A stretch of DNA of 64,000 nt from an uncultured Tateyamaria sp. (GCA_947501275.1 CANMVD010000001.1:868001-932000), one strand, 5' to 3'. Positions 20,595 to 30,221 are shown, counted from the stretch's first letter. Made by a program: numbers and translations. Notes: a model not told the origin generated them from the letters alone.

Positions 20595-22433
20595 ATGTTC
20601 AAATTCTTTGAATCGCTTGTCGATCCTTATATCGACTATTCCGAAACCGATACGCCCCCGACCAAACTATGGCCGTTCATGCGAGAGTACGCGCGACCAT
20701 TTACGCGCGTATTTGTTGTCACGGGGATCATGTCGATCATCGTTGCGGCAATAGAAATCGGCTTGATCTACTATATGGGTCGCATTGTTGATCTGTTGGG
20801 CGCGCCGCCACAGGAATTCTGGGCAAATCATGGAACCGAAGCGATGATTGTCGCTGCGTTCATTTTGCTGGTTCGCCCGTTGCTACAGATGATCGATGTG
20901 CTGTTGCTGAACCAGACGATCTTGCCAAATTTTGGGACACTTATTCGGTGGCGTTCCCACAAACATGTCCTGAGACAATCGGTTGGCTGGTTCGAGAACG
21001 ACTTTGCCGGGCGCATCGCCAATCGCATCATGCAGACCCCGCCTGCCGCAGGTGAAGTTGTGTTTCAGGTCTTTGATGCGATTTCGTTTGCATTGGCGTA
21101 TCTGATTGGTGCGGCTGTGTTGCTGAGCGTGGCTGACGCACGCCTTTTATTGCCGCTGGCCATATGGTTTTTCCTCTACAGTTGTCTGATCGCGTGGACG
21201 GTAAAACGTGTGGGACCCGCCTCGCAAGCTGCCTCTGATGCGCGGTCTACAACGACAGGCCGCGTCGTGGATGCATATACCAATATCCACTCGGTCAAGA
21301 TGTTTGCCCACCATGATCGCGAACTGGATTATGCCAAAGAGGCAATTGAACTGACGCGCAGCACTTTCATCACTGAAATGCGTTTATACACAATTATGGA
21401 CGTCGTTCTTGTGACGCTTAACGGTTGTCTGGTCGTGGGCGTTGTAGGTTGGGCCGTTTGGTTATGGATACAGGGGGCGGCCAGTGTCGGCGTCGTTGCT
21501 GCAGCCACCGCGTTGACCTTGCGACTAAACGCAATGACAGGCTGGATCATGTGGGCGCTGACCACATTTTTCCGACAGCTTGGTGTTGTTGCCGAAGGTA
21601 TGGAAACCATCGCTCAGCCCATCACCTTAGTGGATTCGCCGAACGCCAAGCCACTTCAGATGCGTGATGGTGAGATCACGCTTGACCATCTTACCCATCA
21701 CTATGGGCGCGACAGTGGGGGACTGGCCGCCATCAGCACGGTCATCAAACCCGGAGAAAAGGTTGGCCTTGTGGGTCGGTCTGGCGCGGGCAAATCGACA
21801 TTGGTCAAGCTGCTGTTGAGGTTCTACGACGCTGAAAGTGGTCGTATCCTGATTGACGGACAGGACATCACTCAAGTCACTCAGGATAGTCTGCGTTTGA
21901 ACATCGGCATGGTTCAGCAGGACAGCTCGCTGCTGCATCGATCGGTGCGGGACAACATTTTGTATGGCTGCCCGGATGCAACTGAGGCGCAAATGATAGA
22001 AGCCGCGAAACAAGCGCAAGCGCACGATTTTATCCTTGATCTCGTCGATCCGCAGGGGCGCAAGGGGTATGAAGCCCAAGTTGGCGAGCGCGGCGTGAAG
22101 TTGTCTGGTGGTCAGCGGCAGCGCGTGACTTTGGCGCGCGTGATCCTGAAAAATGCGCCGATCCTTGTGTTGGACGAAGCAACAAGCGCCTTGGACAGCG
22201 AAGTCGAGGCAGCGATTCAGGACACCCTTTATCAGATGATGGAGGGCAAGACCGTGATCGCGATTGCGCATCGTTTGTCCACGATTGCCCAGATGGATCG
22301 TATCCTTGTGTTGGATGATGGAAAAATCGTCGAAGATGGTACCCATGACGCGCTTTTGGCTCAGGGCGGACTATATTCCGACTTCTGGGCGCGCCAATCG
22401 GGCGGGTTCATTGCGACCGAGGCGGCCGAGTGA
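20595..22433 (+). CDS. ABC transporter, fused permease/ATPase (exporter type)
   Basis: Walker A GRSGAGKST, LSGGQRQRVTLARV, LDEATSALDSEVE. Confidence 0.93.
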   Translation: MFKFFESLVDPYIDYSETDTPPTKLWPFMREYARPFTRVFVVTGIMSIIVAAIEIGLIYYMGRIVDLLGAPPQEFWANHGTEAMIVAAFILLVRPLLQMIDVLLLNQTILPNFGTLIRWRSHKHVLRQSVGWFENDFAGRIANRIMQTPPAAGEVVFQVFDAISFALAYLIGAAVLLSVADARLLLPLAIWFFLYSCLIAWTVKRVGPASQAASDARSTTTGRVVDAYTNIHSVKMFAHHDRELDYAKEAIELTRSTFITEMRLYTIMDVVLVTLNGCLVVGVVGWAVWLWIQGAASVGVVAAATALTLRLNAMTGWIMWALTTFFRQLGVVAEGMETIAQPITLVDSPNAKPLQMRDGEITLDHLTHHYGRDSGGLAAISTVIKPGEKVGLVGRSGAGKSTLVKLLLRFYDAESGRILIDGQDITQVTQDSLRLNIGMVQQDSSLLHRSVRDNILYGCPDATEAQMIEAAKQAQAHDFILDLVDPQGRKGYEAQVGERGVKLSGGQRQRVTLARVILKNAPILVLDEATSALDSEVEAAIQDTLYQMMEGKTVIAIAHRLSTIAQMDRILVLDDGKIVEDGTHDALLAQGGLYSDFWARQSGGFIATEAAE

Positions 22434-24262
22434 AAATAGAAAACTGGATCAACGCATTCAAAGCTGCCGAGGGGCCGCCTCCGCAAGAGTTGTGGCCATT
22501 TTTGAAGTGGTGCCTTTCAGGATCGTGGCCTGCTCTCTGGTTGGCTGCAATTTGCTCTGCTTTGGCAGGCGCGCTTGAGGCTGGTACAGCTCTGATCCTT
22601 GGCCGCGTCATTGATGCGACTGTCGCCTTGGGACCGGAAGGGTTTTTCTCTGTTTCCAATCTTGGTCTCGTGATCGCAGCGTTGGCGTTCTTTCTGATCG
22701 CGCGCCCTGTTCTGTTTGGGCTGAGTTCCGCCACCAACTCCATTATCGTGCAGCCGAATGTGAATCCGTTGGTCCTGTCGCGTTTGCATCGTTGGACGTT
22801 GGGACAGTCAGTTGGTTTTTTTGACGATGACTTTGCAGGACGGATAGCACAAAAACAGATGCAGGCCGCCCGCGCCGTCACCGATATCGCATCAGAATTC
22901 ATCAACGTCGTTGCCTTTGCGCTGGCCTCGCTGATTGGGTCTGTTTTGCTGTTGCTGGCTATTGATTGGCGCGTCGCTTTGGGTTTCGGCGTGTGGCTTG
23001 TCCTCTACTTCTCGTTGATCCGCTGGTATTTACCGCGCATTCGCAAACGATCCGCAGCACGTGCCGGCGCAAGGGCAATGGTGTCGGGGCAAGTGGTCGA
23101 CACGATCACCAACATCAAAACCGTCAAATTGTTTGCCCACGATGATCACGAGGATCAGGCCGCGTTGGGCGCAATGAAGACCTTCCGCGACACAGCGATT
23201 GGGTTTGGGTATCTGTCTGCCGGGTTCCGTTTCGCATTGATGAGCTTGGCGGGCCTGTTGCCGGTTCTGCTTTTGGGTGGAACCATCCTGATGTGGCAGG
23301 CCGGTCAAGCCACACCCGGTGACATTGTCGCCTCGGGGGCGGTTGCCGTACGCATTTCGCAGATGACAGGCTGGGTCAGTTTTACCCTCATGGCGATCTA
23401 CTCAAACGTGGGCGAAGTTGAGGACGGTATTCGGACGCTGACGCCGCGCACACGGGTTGAGGATGCGGCATATGCTTCTGCACTTGAGGTGCCGAAGGGA
23501 GAGATTGTGTTTGATGATCTGCAATTTCGCTATGGTCGGGAAAGCGGCGGGATCGACAGTATTTCTCTCACGATCGGATCGGGCGAAAAGGTTGGAATCG
23601 TCGGAGCATCAGGTGCCGGCAAATCAACGCTCGTCGCACTTTTGTTAAGGCTCTACGAAAGTGAAGGCGGAGCCGTTCGTATTGATGGCCAGGACACGTC
23701 TCAAGTGACCCAAGACAGCCTTCGGCATTCTATCGGCATGGTCACGCAGGAAACGGCCATGTTTAACCGTTCTGCACGCGACAATATTCTTTACGGGCGC
23801 CCTGATGCGAGCGAGGCCGAAATGATCGCGGCGGCGGAAAAGGCCGAAGCGCATGAATTCATTCTGAATCTGCAAGATCACAAGGGTCGCCAGGGATACG
23901 ATGCCCATCTGGGAGAGCGTGGCGTGAAACTGTCTGGTGGACAACGTCAACGAATCGCCCTGGCGCGCGCAATTCTGAAGGACGCACCCATCCTTGTACT
24001 GGACGAAGCGACAAGCGCTCTGGACAGTGAAGTTGAGGCATCCATTCAGGACGCCCTGTCGCGTGTCATGGAGGGCAAGACCGTGTTGGCCATCGCACAT
24101 CGGTTGTCTACGTTGACGGAGATGGACCGTATCATTGTTATGGACAATGGCCGTGTCGTCGAGGAAGGCCCTCATGACGTTTTGCTGGCGCAAGGCGGGC
24201 TTTACGCGCGCTATTGGCAACGTCAATCGGGTGGGTTTATCAGCACACGCGCTGCGGAATAG
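22430..24262 (+). CDS. ABC transporter, fused permease/ATPase (exporter type), paralog of preceding gene
   Basis: Walker A GASGAGKST, LSGGQRQRIALARA; ATGA overlap with upstream gene. Confidence 0.93.
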   Translation: MKIENWINAFKAAEGPPPQELWPFLKWCLSGSWPALWLAAICSALAGALEAGTALILGRVIDATVALGPEGFFSVSNLGLVIAALAFFLIARPVLFGLSSATNSIIVQPNVNPLVLSRLHRWTLGQSVGFFDDDFAGRIAQKQMQAARAVTDIASEFINVVAFALASLIGSVLLLLAIDWRVALGFGVWLVLYFSLIRWYLPRIRKRSAARAGARAMVSGQVVDTITNIKTVKLFAHDDHEDQAALGAMKTFRDTAIGFGYLSAGFRFALMSLAGLLPVLLLGGTILMWQAGQATPGDIVASGAVAVRISQMTGWVSFTLMAIYSNVGEVEDGIRTLTPRTRVEDAAYASALEVPKGEIVFDDLQFRYGRESGGIDSISLTIGSGEKVGIVGASGAGKSTLVALLLRLYESEGGAVRIDGQDTSQVTQDSLRHSIGMVTQETAMFNRSARDNILYGRPDASEAEMIAAAEKAEAHEFILNLQDHKGRQGYDAHLGERGVKLSGGQRQRIALARAILKDAPILVLDEATSALDSEVEASIQDALSRVMEGKTVLAIAHRLSTLTEMDRIIVMDNGRVVEEGPHDVLLAQGGLYARYWQRQSGGFISTRAAE

Positions 24263-24271
24263 ATACTTTAG

Positions 24272-25501
24272 ATGACTCAACTCAAAATCGACCGCTTGGG
24301 CCAGCACGGTGATGGTATTGCCACTGGCCCGATCTTTGTGCCCTTGGCCCTGCCCGGTGAAACAGTGACCGGAACTGTCGAGGGGGATTTGTTGACTGAT
24401 GTGCGGGTGGAAACGCCTTCCTCCGATCGCGTTGCTGCCCCGTGCCCACACTTTCGCAGCTGCGGTGGCTGCCAATTGCAACATGCCAGTGATGCATTTG
24501 TGGCGACATGGAAACGGGACGTCGTCGTCGCGGCTTTGGCCCAGCACGGGATCGACACAGACGTACGGCCGACGCTGACTTCGCCCGACCGTTCGCGGCA
24601 AAGGGCAACCTTTGCGGCGCGTCGAACCAAGAAAGGCGCGATGGTTGGCTTCCATGCGCGCAAGTCTGACGCGATTATTCCAATCCCAAACTGCGTTCTG
24701 ATCCATCCTGATTTACATGCGGCGCTGCCAGTTGCCGAAGCGCTGGCGGTGGCAGGAGCCAGCCGCAAAGGCGCGCTTTCTGTGACTGCCACGCGCAGTC
24801 TCGAAGGGCTTGATATTGCAGTACGCGGTGGCAAACCCCTTGATGGGCCGTTGCGGATTCCGCTCGCGGCCATTGCAGAGCGATACAGGTTGGCGCGCTT
24901 GGCATGGGACGATGAAGTCATCGCAATGCGCCATCCGCCTTTGCAGCAATTCGGAAGCGCGCGCGTCGCGCCGCCGCCGGGGGCGTTCCTTCAGGCCACT
25001 GGGCATGGGCAAACCGCTCTTGTCGATCTTGTAAAAAACGTCGTTGGTCAGGCTGATCGGGTGGTTGATCTGTTTGCCGGGTGCGGCACATTCACCTTGC
25101 CCTTGGCGCAAAACGCCGAAGTGCTGGCCGTGGAAGGCGACGCCGATATGGTTGCAGCCCTGGACCGTGGCTGGCGAGAGGCAGCGGGGTTGAAGCAGGT
25201 GACTGCGCAAGCGCGCGATCTGTTCCGTCGTCCGCTGTTGCCCGACGAGTTGGCCCAATTTGAGGTCGCCGTTATCGACCCACCGCGCGCCGGTGCCGTT
25301 GCGCAAATTGCAGAACTTGCAACTGCACAAGTGCCGCGAATTGCGCATGTATCCTGTAATCCGCAAACGTTTGCCCGCGACGCGGCAACCCTTCTGTCTG
25401 CTGGATATTTACTCAATTGGGTCCAACCTGTTGACCAATTCCGCTGGTCTTCGCATGTGGAGCTTGTCGGAGCGTTCACCCTCTCCCATATCGCGGACTG
25501 A
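24272..25501 (+). CDS. Class I SAM-dependent RNA methyltransferase (TrmA/RlmCD-type m5U methyltransferase)
   Basis: CPHFRSCGGCQLQH Fe-S motif; VVDLFAGCGTFTLPLA; VIDPPRAGA; VSCNPQTFARD. Confidence 0.9.
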   Translation: MTQLKIDRLGQHGDGIATGPIFVPLALPGETVTGTVEGDLLTDVRVETPSSDRVAAPCPHFRSCGGCQLQHASDAFVATWKRDVVVAALAQHGIDTDVRPTLTSPDRSRQRATFAARRTKKGAMVGFHARKSDAIIPIPNCVLIHPDLHAALPVAEALAVAGASRKGALSVTATRSLEGLDIAVRGGKPLDGPLRIPLAAIAERYRLARLAWDDEVIAMRHPPLQQFGSARVAPPPGAFLQATGHGQTALVDLVKNVVGQADRVVDLFAGCGTFTLPLAQNAEVLAVEGDADMVAALDRGWREAAGLKQVTAQARDLFRRPLLPDELAQFEVAVIDPPRAGAVAQIAELATAQVPRIAHVSCNPQTFARDAATLLSAGYLLNWVQPVDQFRWSSHVELVGAFTLSHIAD

Positions 25502-25512
25502 AGGAGAGCAGC

Positions 25513-26289
25513 ATGAGCGCAAGCGACCGTGTCGGGAAGTGGTTGGAAAACCCACAGACCAGCAATTTTATCATCGGCGTCATCATTTTGAACGCCATTA
25601 CGTTGGGGCTCGAAACGTCACCAACAGCCATGTCGTTTGCCGGACCGGTGATCCTCGCGATCGACAAGATCTGCCTTGCGATTTTTGTCATCGAGATCCT
25701 GCTGAAGCTTTTTGCCTATCGCGGCGGTTTTTTCCGCAATGGCTGGAACCTCTTTGACTTTGTCATCGTCGCGATCGCGCTGGCGCCAAGCGCCGGTGGG
25801 TTGTCCGTTCTGCGCGCCCTGCGCATCCTTCGGGTGTTGCGCGTCATTTCCGTTGCCCCAAGGCTGAGACGCGTGGTCGAAGGTTTTGTGACCGCCTTGC
25901 CTGGCATGGGCAGCGTGTTCCTGCTCATGGCCCTGATTTTTTACATCGGTGCCGTCATGGCGACCAAACTATTCTCGTCCAGCTTTCCGGAGTGGTTCGG
26001 CAATCTCGGCCGATCTGCGTATTCGCTTTTTCAGGTGATGACACTTGAATCGTGGTCCATGGGCATCGTTCGCCCGGTTATGGAGATCTATCCGTACGCT
26101 TGGATGTTCTTTGTGCCGTTCATCATGGTGACAACCTTTGCCGTCGTGAACTTGCTGGTCGGTTTGATTGTGAATTCGATGCAAGACGCACATGCCGAAG
26201 AAAGCAACGCCGCAACAGATGAGTACCGCGATGCCGTTCTCAAACGATTGGATGTGATAGAAGCGAAATTGGATGCGCGAGATCGATAA
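25513..26289 (+). CDS. Single-domain voltage-gated ion channel, NaChBac/NavMs type
   Basis: Six-TM layout; S4 LSVLRALRILRVLRVISVAPRLRRVV; selectivity filter region VMTLESWSMGIVRP. Confidence 0.9.
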   Translation: MSASDRVGKWLENPQTSNFIIGVIILNAITLGLETSPTAMSFAGPVILAIDKICLAIFVIEILLKLFAYRGGFFRNGWNLFDFVIVAIALAPSAGGLSVLRALRILRVLRVISVAPRLRRVVEGFVTALPGMGSVFLLMALIFYIGAVMATKLFSSSFPEWFGNLGRSAYSLFQVMTLESWSMGIVRPVMEIYPYAWMFFVPFIMVTTFAVVNLLVGLIVNSMQDAHAEESNAATDEYRDAVLKRLDVIEAKLDARDR

Positions 26290-26418
26290 GTCACAGATCA
26301 CGCGCAGGTGATCGTATGGGCAAAAAACCGTCTATGCCCATGTGGATAAAAAGTGGTATCGCCAATCCCAAATACAAAAGCCTCAAAAACAAAAAACATT
26401 GAGTGGGACGGGATTTCG

Positions 26419-26922
26419 ATGAAGCGCAGACATCTGCTTTTGGGTAGCGTGGCGGCTGTTGGGTTGGGGGCTTGTTCGCCTCAACAGACCAAGTTCAAGC
26501 GCTACAACGGCCCAGAAGTCACCTATGTCGTGGTCAACAAGGCCGCGCGGAAAATGTACCTGTTCCACAATAATACGGTGCTCAAAGAGTACGTCATCGA
26601 CCTTGGTTTTGAACCGATTGGTGACAAATTCTTTGAAGGCGATGGCCGCACTCCGGAAGGCAATTATTTTATTGACCGTCGTAATCCAGACAGCCGGTTT
26701 CACCTGTCGCTTGGCATATCATACCCAAATGCGCGTGATCGGGCAGAGGCGGCCGCCTTGGGCAAGCCTCCGGGCGGGGATATCTTCATTCACGGTGAGT
26801 CCAACCCATTCAAACGCAAGCGCAATGATTGGACATGGGGTTGTGTTGCTGTGACCAATGAAGAAATGGAAGACGTTTATGCGATGGTGCGCAACGGAAC
26901 GCCTATCCAGATCAATCCCTAA
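26419..26922 (+). CDS. L,D-transpeptidase (YkuD/YafK-type), predicted lipoprotein
   Basis: Lipobox-like GLGAC near N-terminus; IFIHGESNPFKRKRNDWTWGCVAVTNEEM catalytic motif. Confidence 0.85.
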   Translation: MKRRHLLLGSVAAVGLGACSPQQTKFKRYNGPEVTYVVVNKAARKMYLFHNNTVLKEYVIDLGFEPIGDKFFEGDGRTPEGNYFIDRRNPDSRFHLSLGISYPNARDRAEAAALGKPPGGDIFIHGESNPFKRKRNDWTWGCVAVTNEEMEDVYAMVRNGTPIQINP

Positions 26923-27027
26923 AGCCGTTTTTCGAAACGTCTGAACGAGCCGTCGCCGACTGAAGCCAAACAGATCAACGCCTTGAGCCACGGGTTCAGA
27001 TTCAAATCAATTGCAAAATTTGCTGAT

Positions 27028-27687
27028 TCAGGTCGCAGGGGTTGTCGTGACGACGACGATATCTTCTTCGTCATCAGCAGCGATGTCTGCTGGCGAGTCT
27101 ACATCTTCGGGCACTAGCCGCGTTGCGGACGGGTTGGCCGTTGGAATAAGCGGGCTGTTGTCGGGATTGCCCATGACCATCGTCCACCAGATTTTGCCAT
27201 TTGGCTCTTGGAACCACGCAAAGCCAAGGTGACGCGCGTCGCGGGACAGAATCGTACGGCGCGTATCTGGTTGCTCCATCCAAGCCGCGAGCGTTTCCAG
27301 TTCGGTCTCGTATGATTCCGAAATGTTTTCACCCACAAGGGTTCCAGTGTACCCAACGCGGGCCAAACGGTCGATCGGAGATGACCCATCGGATCCAAAG
27401 TGCCAGGGCCGGTTTTGTAGGGACATATCCCGAGAGTGGGTTGCTGCAGCAGCGTTCAGTTGCGGGTTCAATTCAACCGGTTGCGCTCCTTGCGCACTGC
27501 GCAGCGCATTCACCGAATCCAGCATGCGGAACTGAAGTTTAGCCGTATCGCCATTGCGGATTTTGTAGAGTTTGGGCAGGGGTCGCCCATCCGATCCCTG
27601 CGTTGACGTATCGGATGTAGGCGCACAGGCGGCCACGGAAACGGCCATAGCCAAGAGCAATAAAACGCGTCGCATCATCTTAAGCAT
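27028..27687 (-). CDS. CAP (SCP-like) domain lipoprotein
   Basis: LAMAVSVAACAP lipobox; VNALRSAQGAQPVELNPQLNAAAATHSRDMSLQNRPWHFGSDGSSPIDRLARVGYTGTLVGENI. Confidence 0.85.
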   Translation of the reverse strand: MLKMMRRVLLLLAMAVSVAACAPTSDTSTQGSDGRPLPKLYKIRNGDTAKLQFRMLDSVNALRSAQGAQPVELNPQLNAAAATHSRDMSLQNRPWHFGSDGSSPIDRLARVGYTGTLVGENISESYETELETLAAWMEQPDTRRTILSRDARHLGFAWFQEPNGKIWWTMVMGNPDNSPLIPTANPSATRLVPEDVDSPADIAADDEEDIVVVTTTPAT

Positions 27688-27848
27688 ACCAATCAGGTTG
27701 TTTGAAAACGTCGATACCCGGCCCGTCGTTGCATTTCAAACGCACATCGGCGTGAAGTCGCGTGATGACAAGTCTTTGATTTGCGACTGCGACTTTCCGG
27801 CCATATTTTGCGTATACTGGCAGGAATTACTCATTGGAGAGGCATGTA

Positions 27849-28442
27849 ATGTCCAAGAAATCGTTTGTTACCCCGAGTCGCCGCTCGTTTTTGGTTGGCA
27901 CCGCCGCCGTGCTGGGCACGCCTGCGATTGCACAGTCGATTCCCGCTGGTCAGGCTGAACGCGACCCAACTATATCGGTTCGCCGCAATATTTCCAGCTT
28001 CCGCACGCTTGATTGGCGTCCCTATTTCGACTCGCTTCGCGGTGGCGCGATCCTTGTCGACATAGACAGCCGCGCCGTCCACTTCTGGAACGAAGATCAA
28101 AGCATCTACAAACTGTATCCGTCCAGCGTTCCTCTGAGCGAGGATCTGACGCGTCGTGGCCGCACAAAAATTGTGCTAAAGGATCCTGAGCCGGATTGGC
28201 GCCCAACGCCGTCGATGAAACAGCGCAATCCCGAGTGGCCAGACTATATCGGGCCAGGGCCGCAAAACCCGCTGGGCACACGTTCAATGCACCTCAGCTG
28301 GACCTACTATCGCATTCACGGAACGCATGATACGCGCAAAATCGGGCGGAAATCGTCCAATGGGTGCATTGGCCTGTACAACGAACATATCGAAGAACTG
28401 TACGCGATGGCCAAAGTAGGCACACAAGTGTTGCTAATTTGA
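27849..28442 (+). CDS. L,D-transpeptidase (YkuD) with probable Tat signal
   Basis: SRRSFLVGTAAVLGTPAIAQ leader; RIHGTHDTRKIGRKSSNGCIGLYNEHIEELY HG...SxGC motif. Confidence 0.88.
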   Translation: MSKKSFVTPSRRSFLVGTAAVLGTPAIAQSIPAGQAERDPTISVRRNISSFRTLDWRPYFDSLRGGAILVDIDSRAVHFWNEDQSIYKLYPSSVPLSEDLTRRGRTKIVLKDPEPDWRPTPSMKQRNPEWPDYIGPGPQNPLGTRSMHLSWTYYRIHGTHDTRKIGRKSSNGCIGLYNEHIEELYAMAKVGTQVLLI

Positions 28443-28583
28443 CGACATCGTGCCCGCTTGGCCGCTAAGCTCCTGAAACATGGTTTGCATTCGCTACCGA
28501 TTGTTGTTTACAGGAGCCCACGAGGTAAGTCTTGGGTGCGCTGTGGCGTTATCCGCCTGCGCGCAAAACTGGAGGTTATTAAC

Positions 28584-28763
28584 ATGAAAAAACTCGTTCT
28601 CGCTGCTGCTCTGACAGCCGCTGCTTCGACTGCATTTGCCGGTGCTCCTGCCGATCCAATCATCGAAGCCCCTGTCATCGTCGAAGAAGCGACCAGCTCC
28701 TCGGGCGGCATCATCCTGCCCCTGCTGATCCTGATCGCCGTTGCGGCAGCTGTTTCCGACTAA
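28584..28763 (+). CDS. 59-aa small secreted/membrane protein (copy 1)
   Basis: RBS ggagg; MKKLVLAAALTAAASTAFAGAPADPIIEAPVIVEEATSSSGGIILPLLILIAVAAAVSD: signal peptide + C-terminal hydrophobic segment; followed by terminator. Confidence 0.85.
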   Translation: MKKLVLAAALTAAASTAFAGAPADPIIEAPVIVEEATSSSGGIILPLLILIAVAAAVSD

Positions 28764-28784
28764 GGTCTGAACAACTGAAAATTA

Positions 28785-28817
28785 AAAAGGCAGCGCTGCA
28801 ATGCGCTGCCTTTTTTA
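28785..28817 (+). terminator. Intrinsic terminator
   Basis: AAGGCAGCG-loop-CGCTGCCTT followed by T-tract. Confidence 0.88.
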
Positions 28818-28904
28818 GTTTTAGCCCCTCTTGCGATGCAAAAAGAAAACCGCTTTGTTGATGCTGGATGTCTGTCATGTCCACAGGCCACTTTGGAGAC
28901 GAAT

Positions 28905-29084
28905 ATGAAGAAACTGATACTTGCTGCCACTCTGACCGTCGCCGCTTCGACTGCATTTGCAGGCAGCCCGGCTGACCCGATTGTCGAACCCATTGTAGTT
29001 GAGAATGATGCTTCTGGCTCGTCAGGCGGCATCATCCTGCCTCTTTTGATCCTGATCGCTGTTGCAGCAGCCGTATCGGATTAA
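28905..29084 (+). CDS. 59-aa small secreted/membrane protein (copy 2)
   Basis: MKKLILAATLTVAASTAFAGSPADPIVEPIVVENDASGSSGGIILPLLILIAVAAAVSD; same length as copy 1, last 21 aa identical. Confidence 0.85.
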   Translation: MKKLILAATLTVAASTAFAGSPADPIVEPIVVENDASGSSGGIILPLLILIAVAAAVSD

Positions 29085-29110
29085 CAGGCGCAACATACCA
29101 AGATCAGGTT

Positions 29111-29138
29111 AAGGCGGTGCTTGGCTCCGCCTTTTTCT
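29111..29138 (+). terminator. Intrinsic terminator
   Basis: AAGGCGG-loop-CCGCCTT then T-rich tract. Confidence 0.75.
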
Positions 29139-29159
29139 TTGCCCGGACCTATCTAAAGC

Positions 29160-30221
29160 TCAATCGAGCCAACCTTTGAGGTTTTCCTCGATCACCGTGC
29201 CGAGCGCATCAATGTGAGCATCATCATCGTTAAGACAGGGGATATACGTAAATGTCTCTCCCCCGGCTTCCTCAAAGCTCTCTTTGATTTCCTCGTTGAT
29301 CTCTTCCAATGTTTCGATGCAGTCGGCAGAGAATGCGGGTGCGCATACGGCAATGTTCTTTTTGCCAGCCTCAGCCAGACGGGCGACCTCTTCGACGGTG
29401 TAGGGTTGCAGCCATTCTTCCGGTCCGAACTTGGATTGGAACGTCGTCTTGATCTCTGTATCTGCCCAACCTAACCGCTCTTTCAGCAGGCGCGTCGTTT
29501 TCTGACACTGACAATGGTAGGGATCGCCTTCCATCAGGTAGCGTTTGGGCACACCGTGGTAGCTGCAAACCAGGATATCGGGGCGCGTGTCCATATCCGC
29601 ATAGGCGCGTTCGATGGATTGAGCGAGCGCCTCGATGTACTTTGGATGCGCATAGTAGGCTTCAACAGTCCGGGTCGTTGGTTGCCACTTTTCTTCCATC
29701 AACGCACGGAAGAATTCGTCATTTGCAGTCGCGGATGTAGCACCGGCGTAGTGGGGATACAGAGGAAAGAACAGGATCTTCTGGCAACCTGCCTCGGCCA
29801 TTTCCCGCACCTTGGACTTGGTCGATGGATTGCCGTAGCGCATACAGAAATCAACCATGACCTGATCGCCGTAACGCGCATGCATTGCCTGTTTCATTTT
29901 GGCGGTCTGGTCTTTGGTGATCGTCATGAGGGGGCTTTCACCCGCTTCATGGTTCCAAATCGATTTATAGGCTGCGCCAGAGGAAAACGGACGTTTCGTC
30001 AGGATGATGAGTTGCAACAACGGCTGCCATATCCACGGGCTGTAATCGATCACCCGGCGGTCTGACAGAAACTCGTTCAGATACCGGCGCATGGACCAAT
30101 AGTCATAGTTGTCAGGCGTACCGAGGTTTGCCAGCAAGATACCAACGCGTGCGGGCGGCACCGCCGGGTGATCCGCATCAGCATGTGCAGGTCGTGTCGC
30201 GTTTTTGCTGGTATCAAGCAT
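29160..30221 (-). CDS. hemH: Ferrochelatase
   Basis: RVGILLANLGTPDNYDYWSMRRYLNEFLSDRRVIDYSPWIWQPLL; CSYHGVPKRYLMEGDPYHCQC; CAPAFSADCIETLEEI. Confidence 0.96.
   Translation of the reverse strand: MLDTSKNATRPAHADADHPAVPPARVGILLANLGTPDNYDYWSMRRYLNEFLSDRRVIDYSPWIWQPLLQLIILTKRPFSSGAAYKSIWNHEAGESPLMTITKDQTAKMKQAMHARYGDQVMVDFCMRYGNPSTKSKVREMAEAGCQKILFFPLYPHYAGATSATANDEFFRALMEEKWQPTTRTVEAYYAHPKYIEALAQSIERAYADMDTRPDILVCSYHGVPKRYLMEGDPYHCQCQKTTRLLKERLGWADTEIKTTFQSKFGPEEWLQPYTVEEVARLAEAGKKNIAVCAPAFSADCIETLEEINEEIKESFEEAGGETFTYIPCLNDDDAHIDALGTVIEENLKGWLD

Noticed and set aside
23645-24706. 353-aa minus ORF over the second ABC ATPase and the RNA methyltransferase
   Set aside because: Spans parts of two confident plus-strand genes and has no protein-like motifs.
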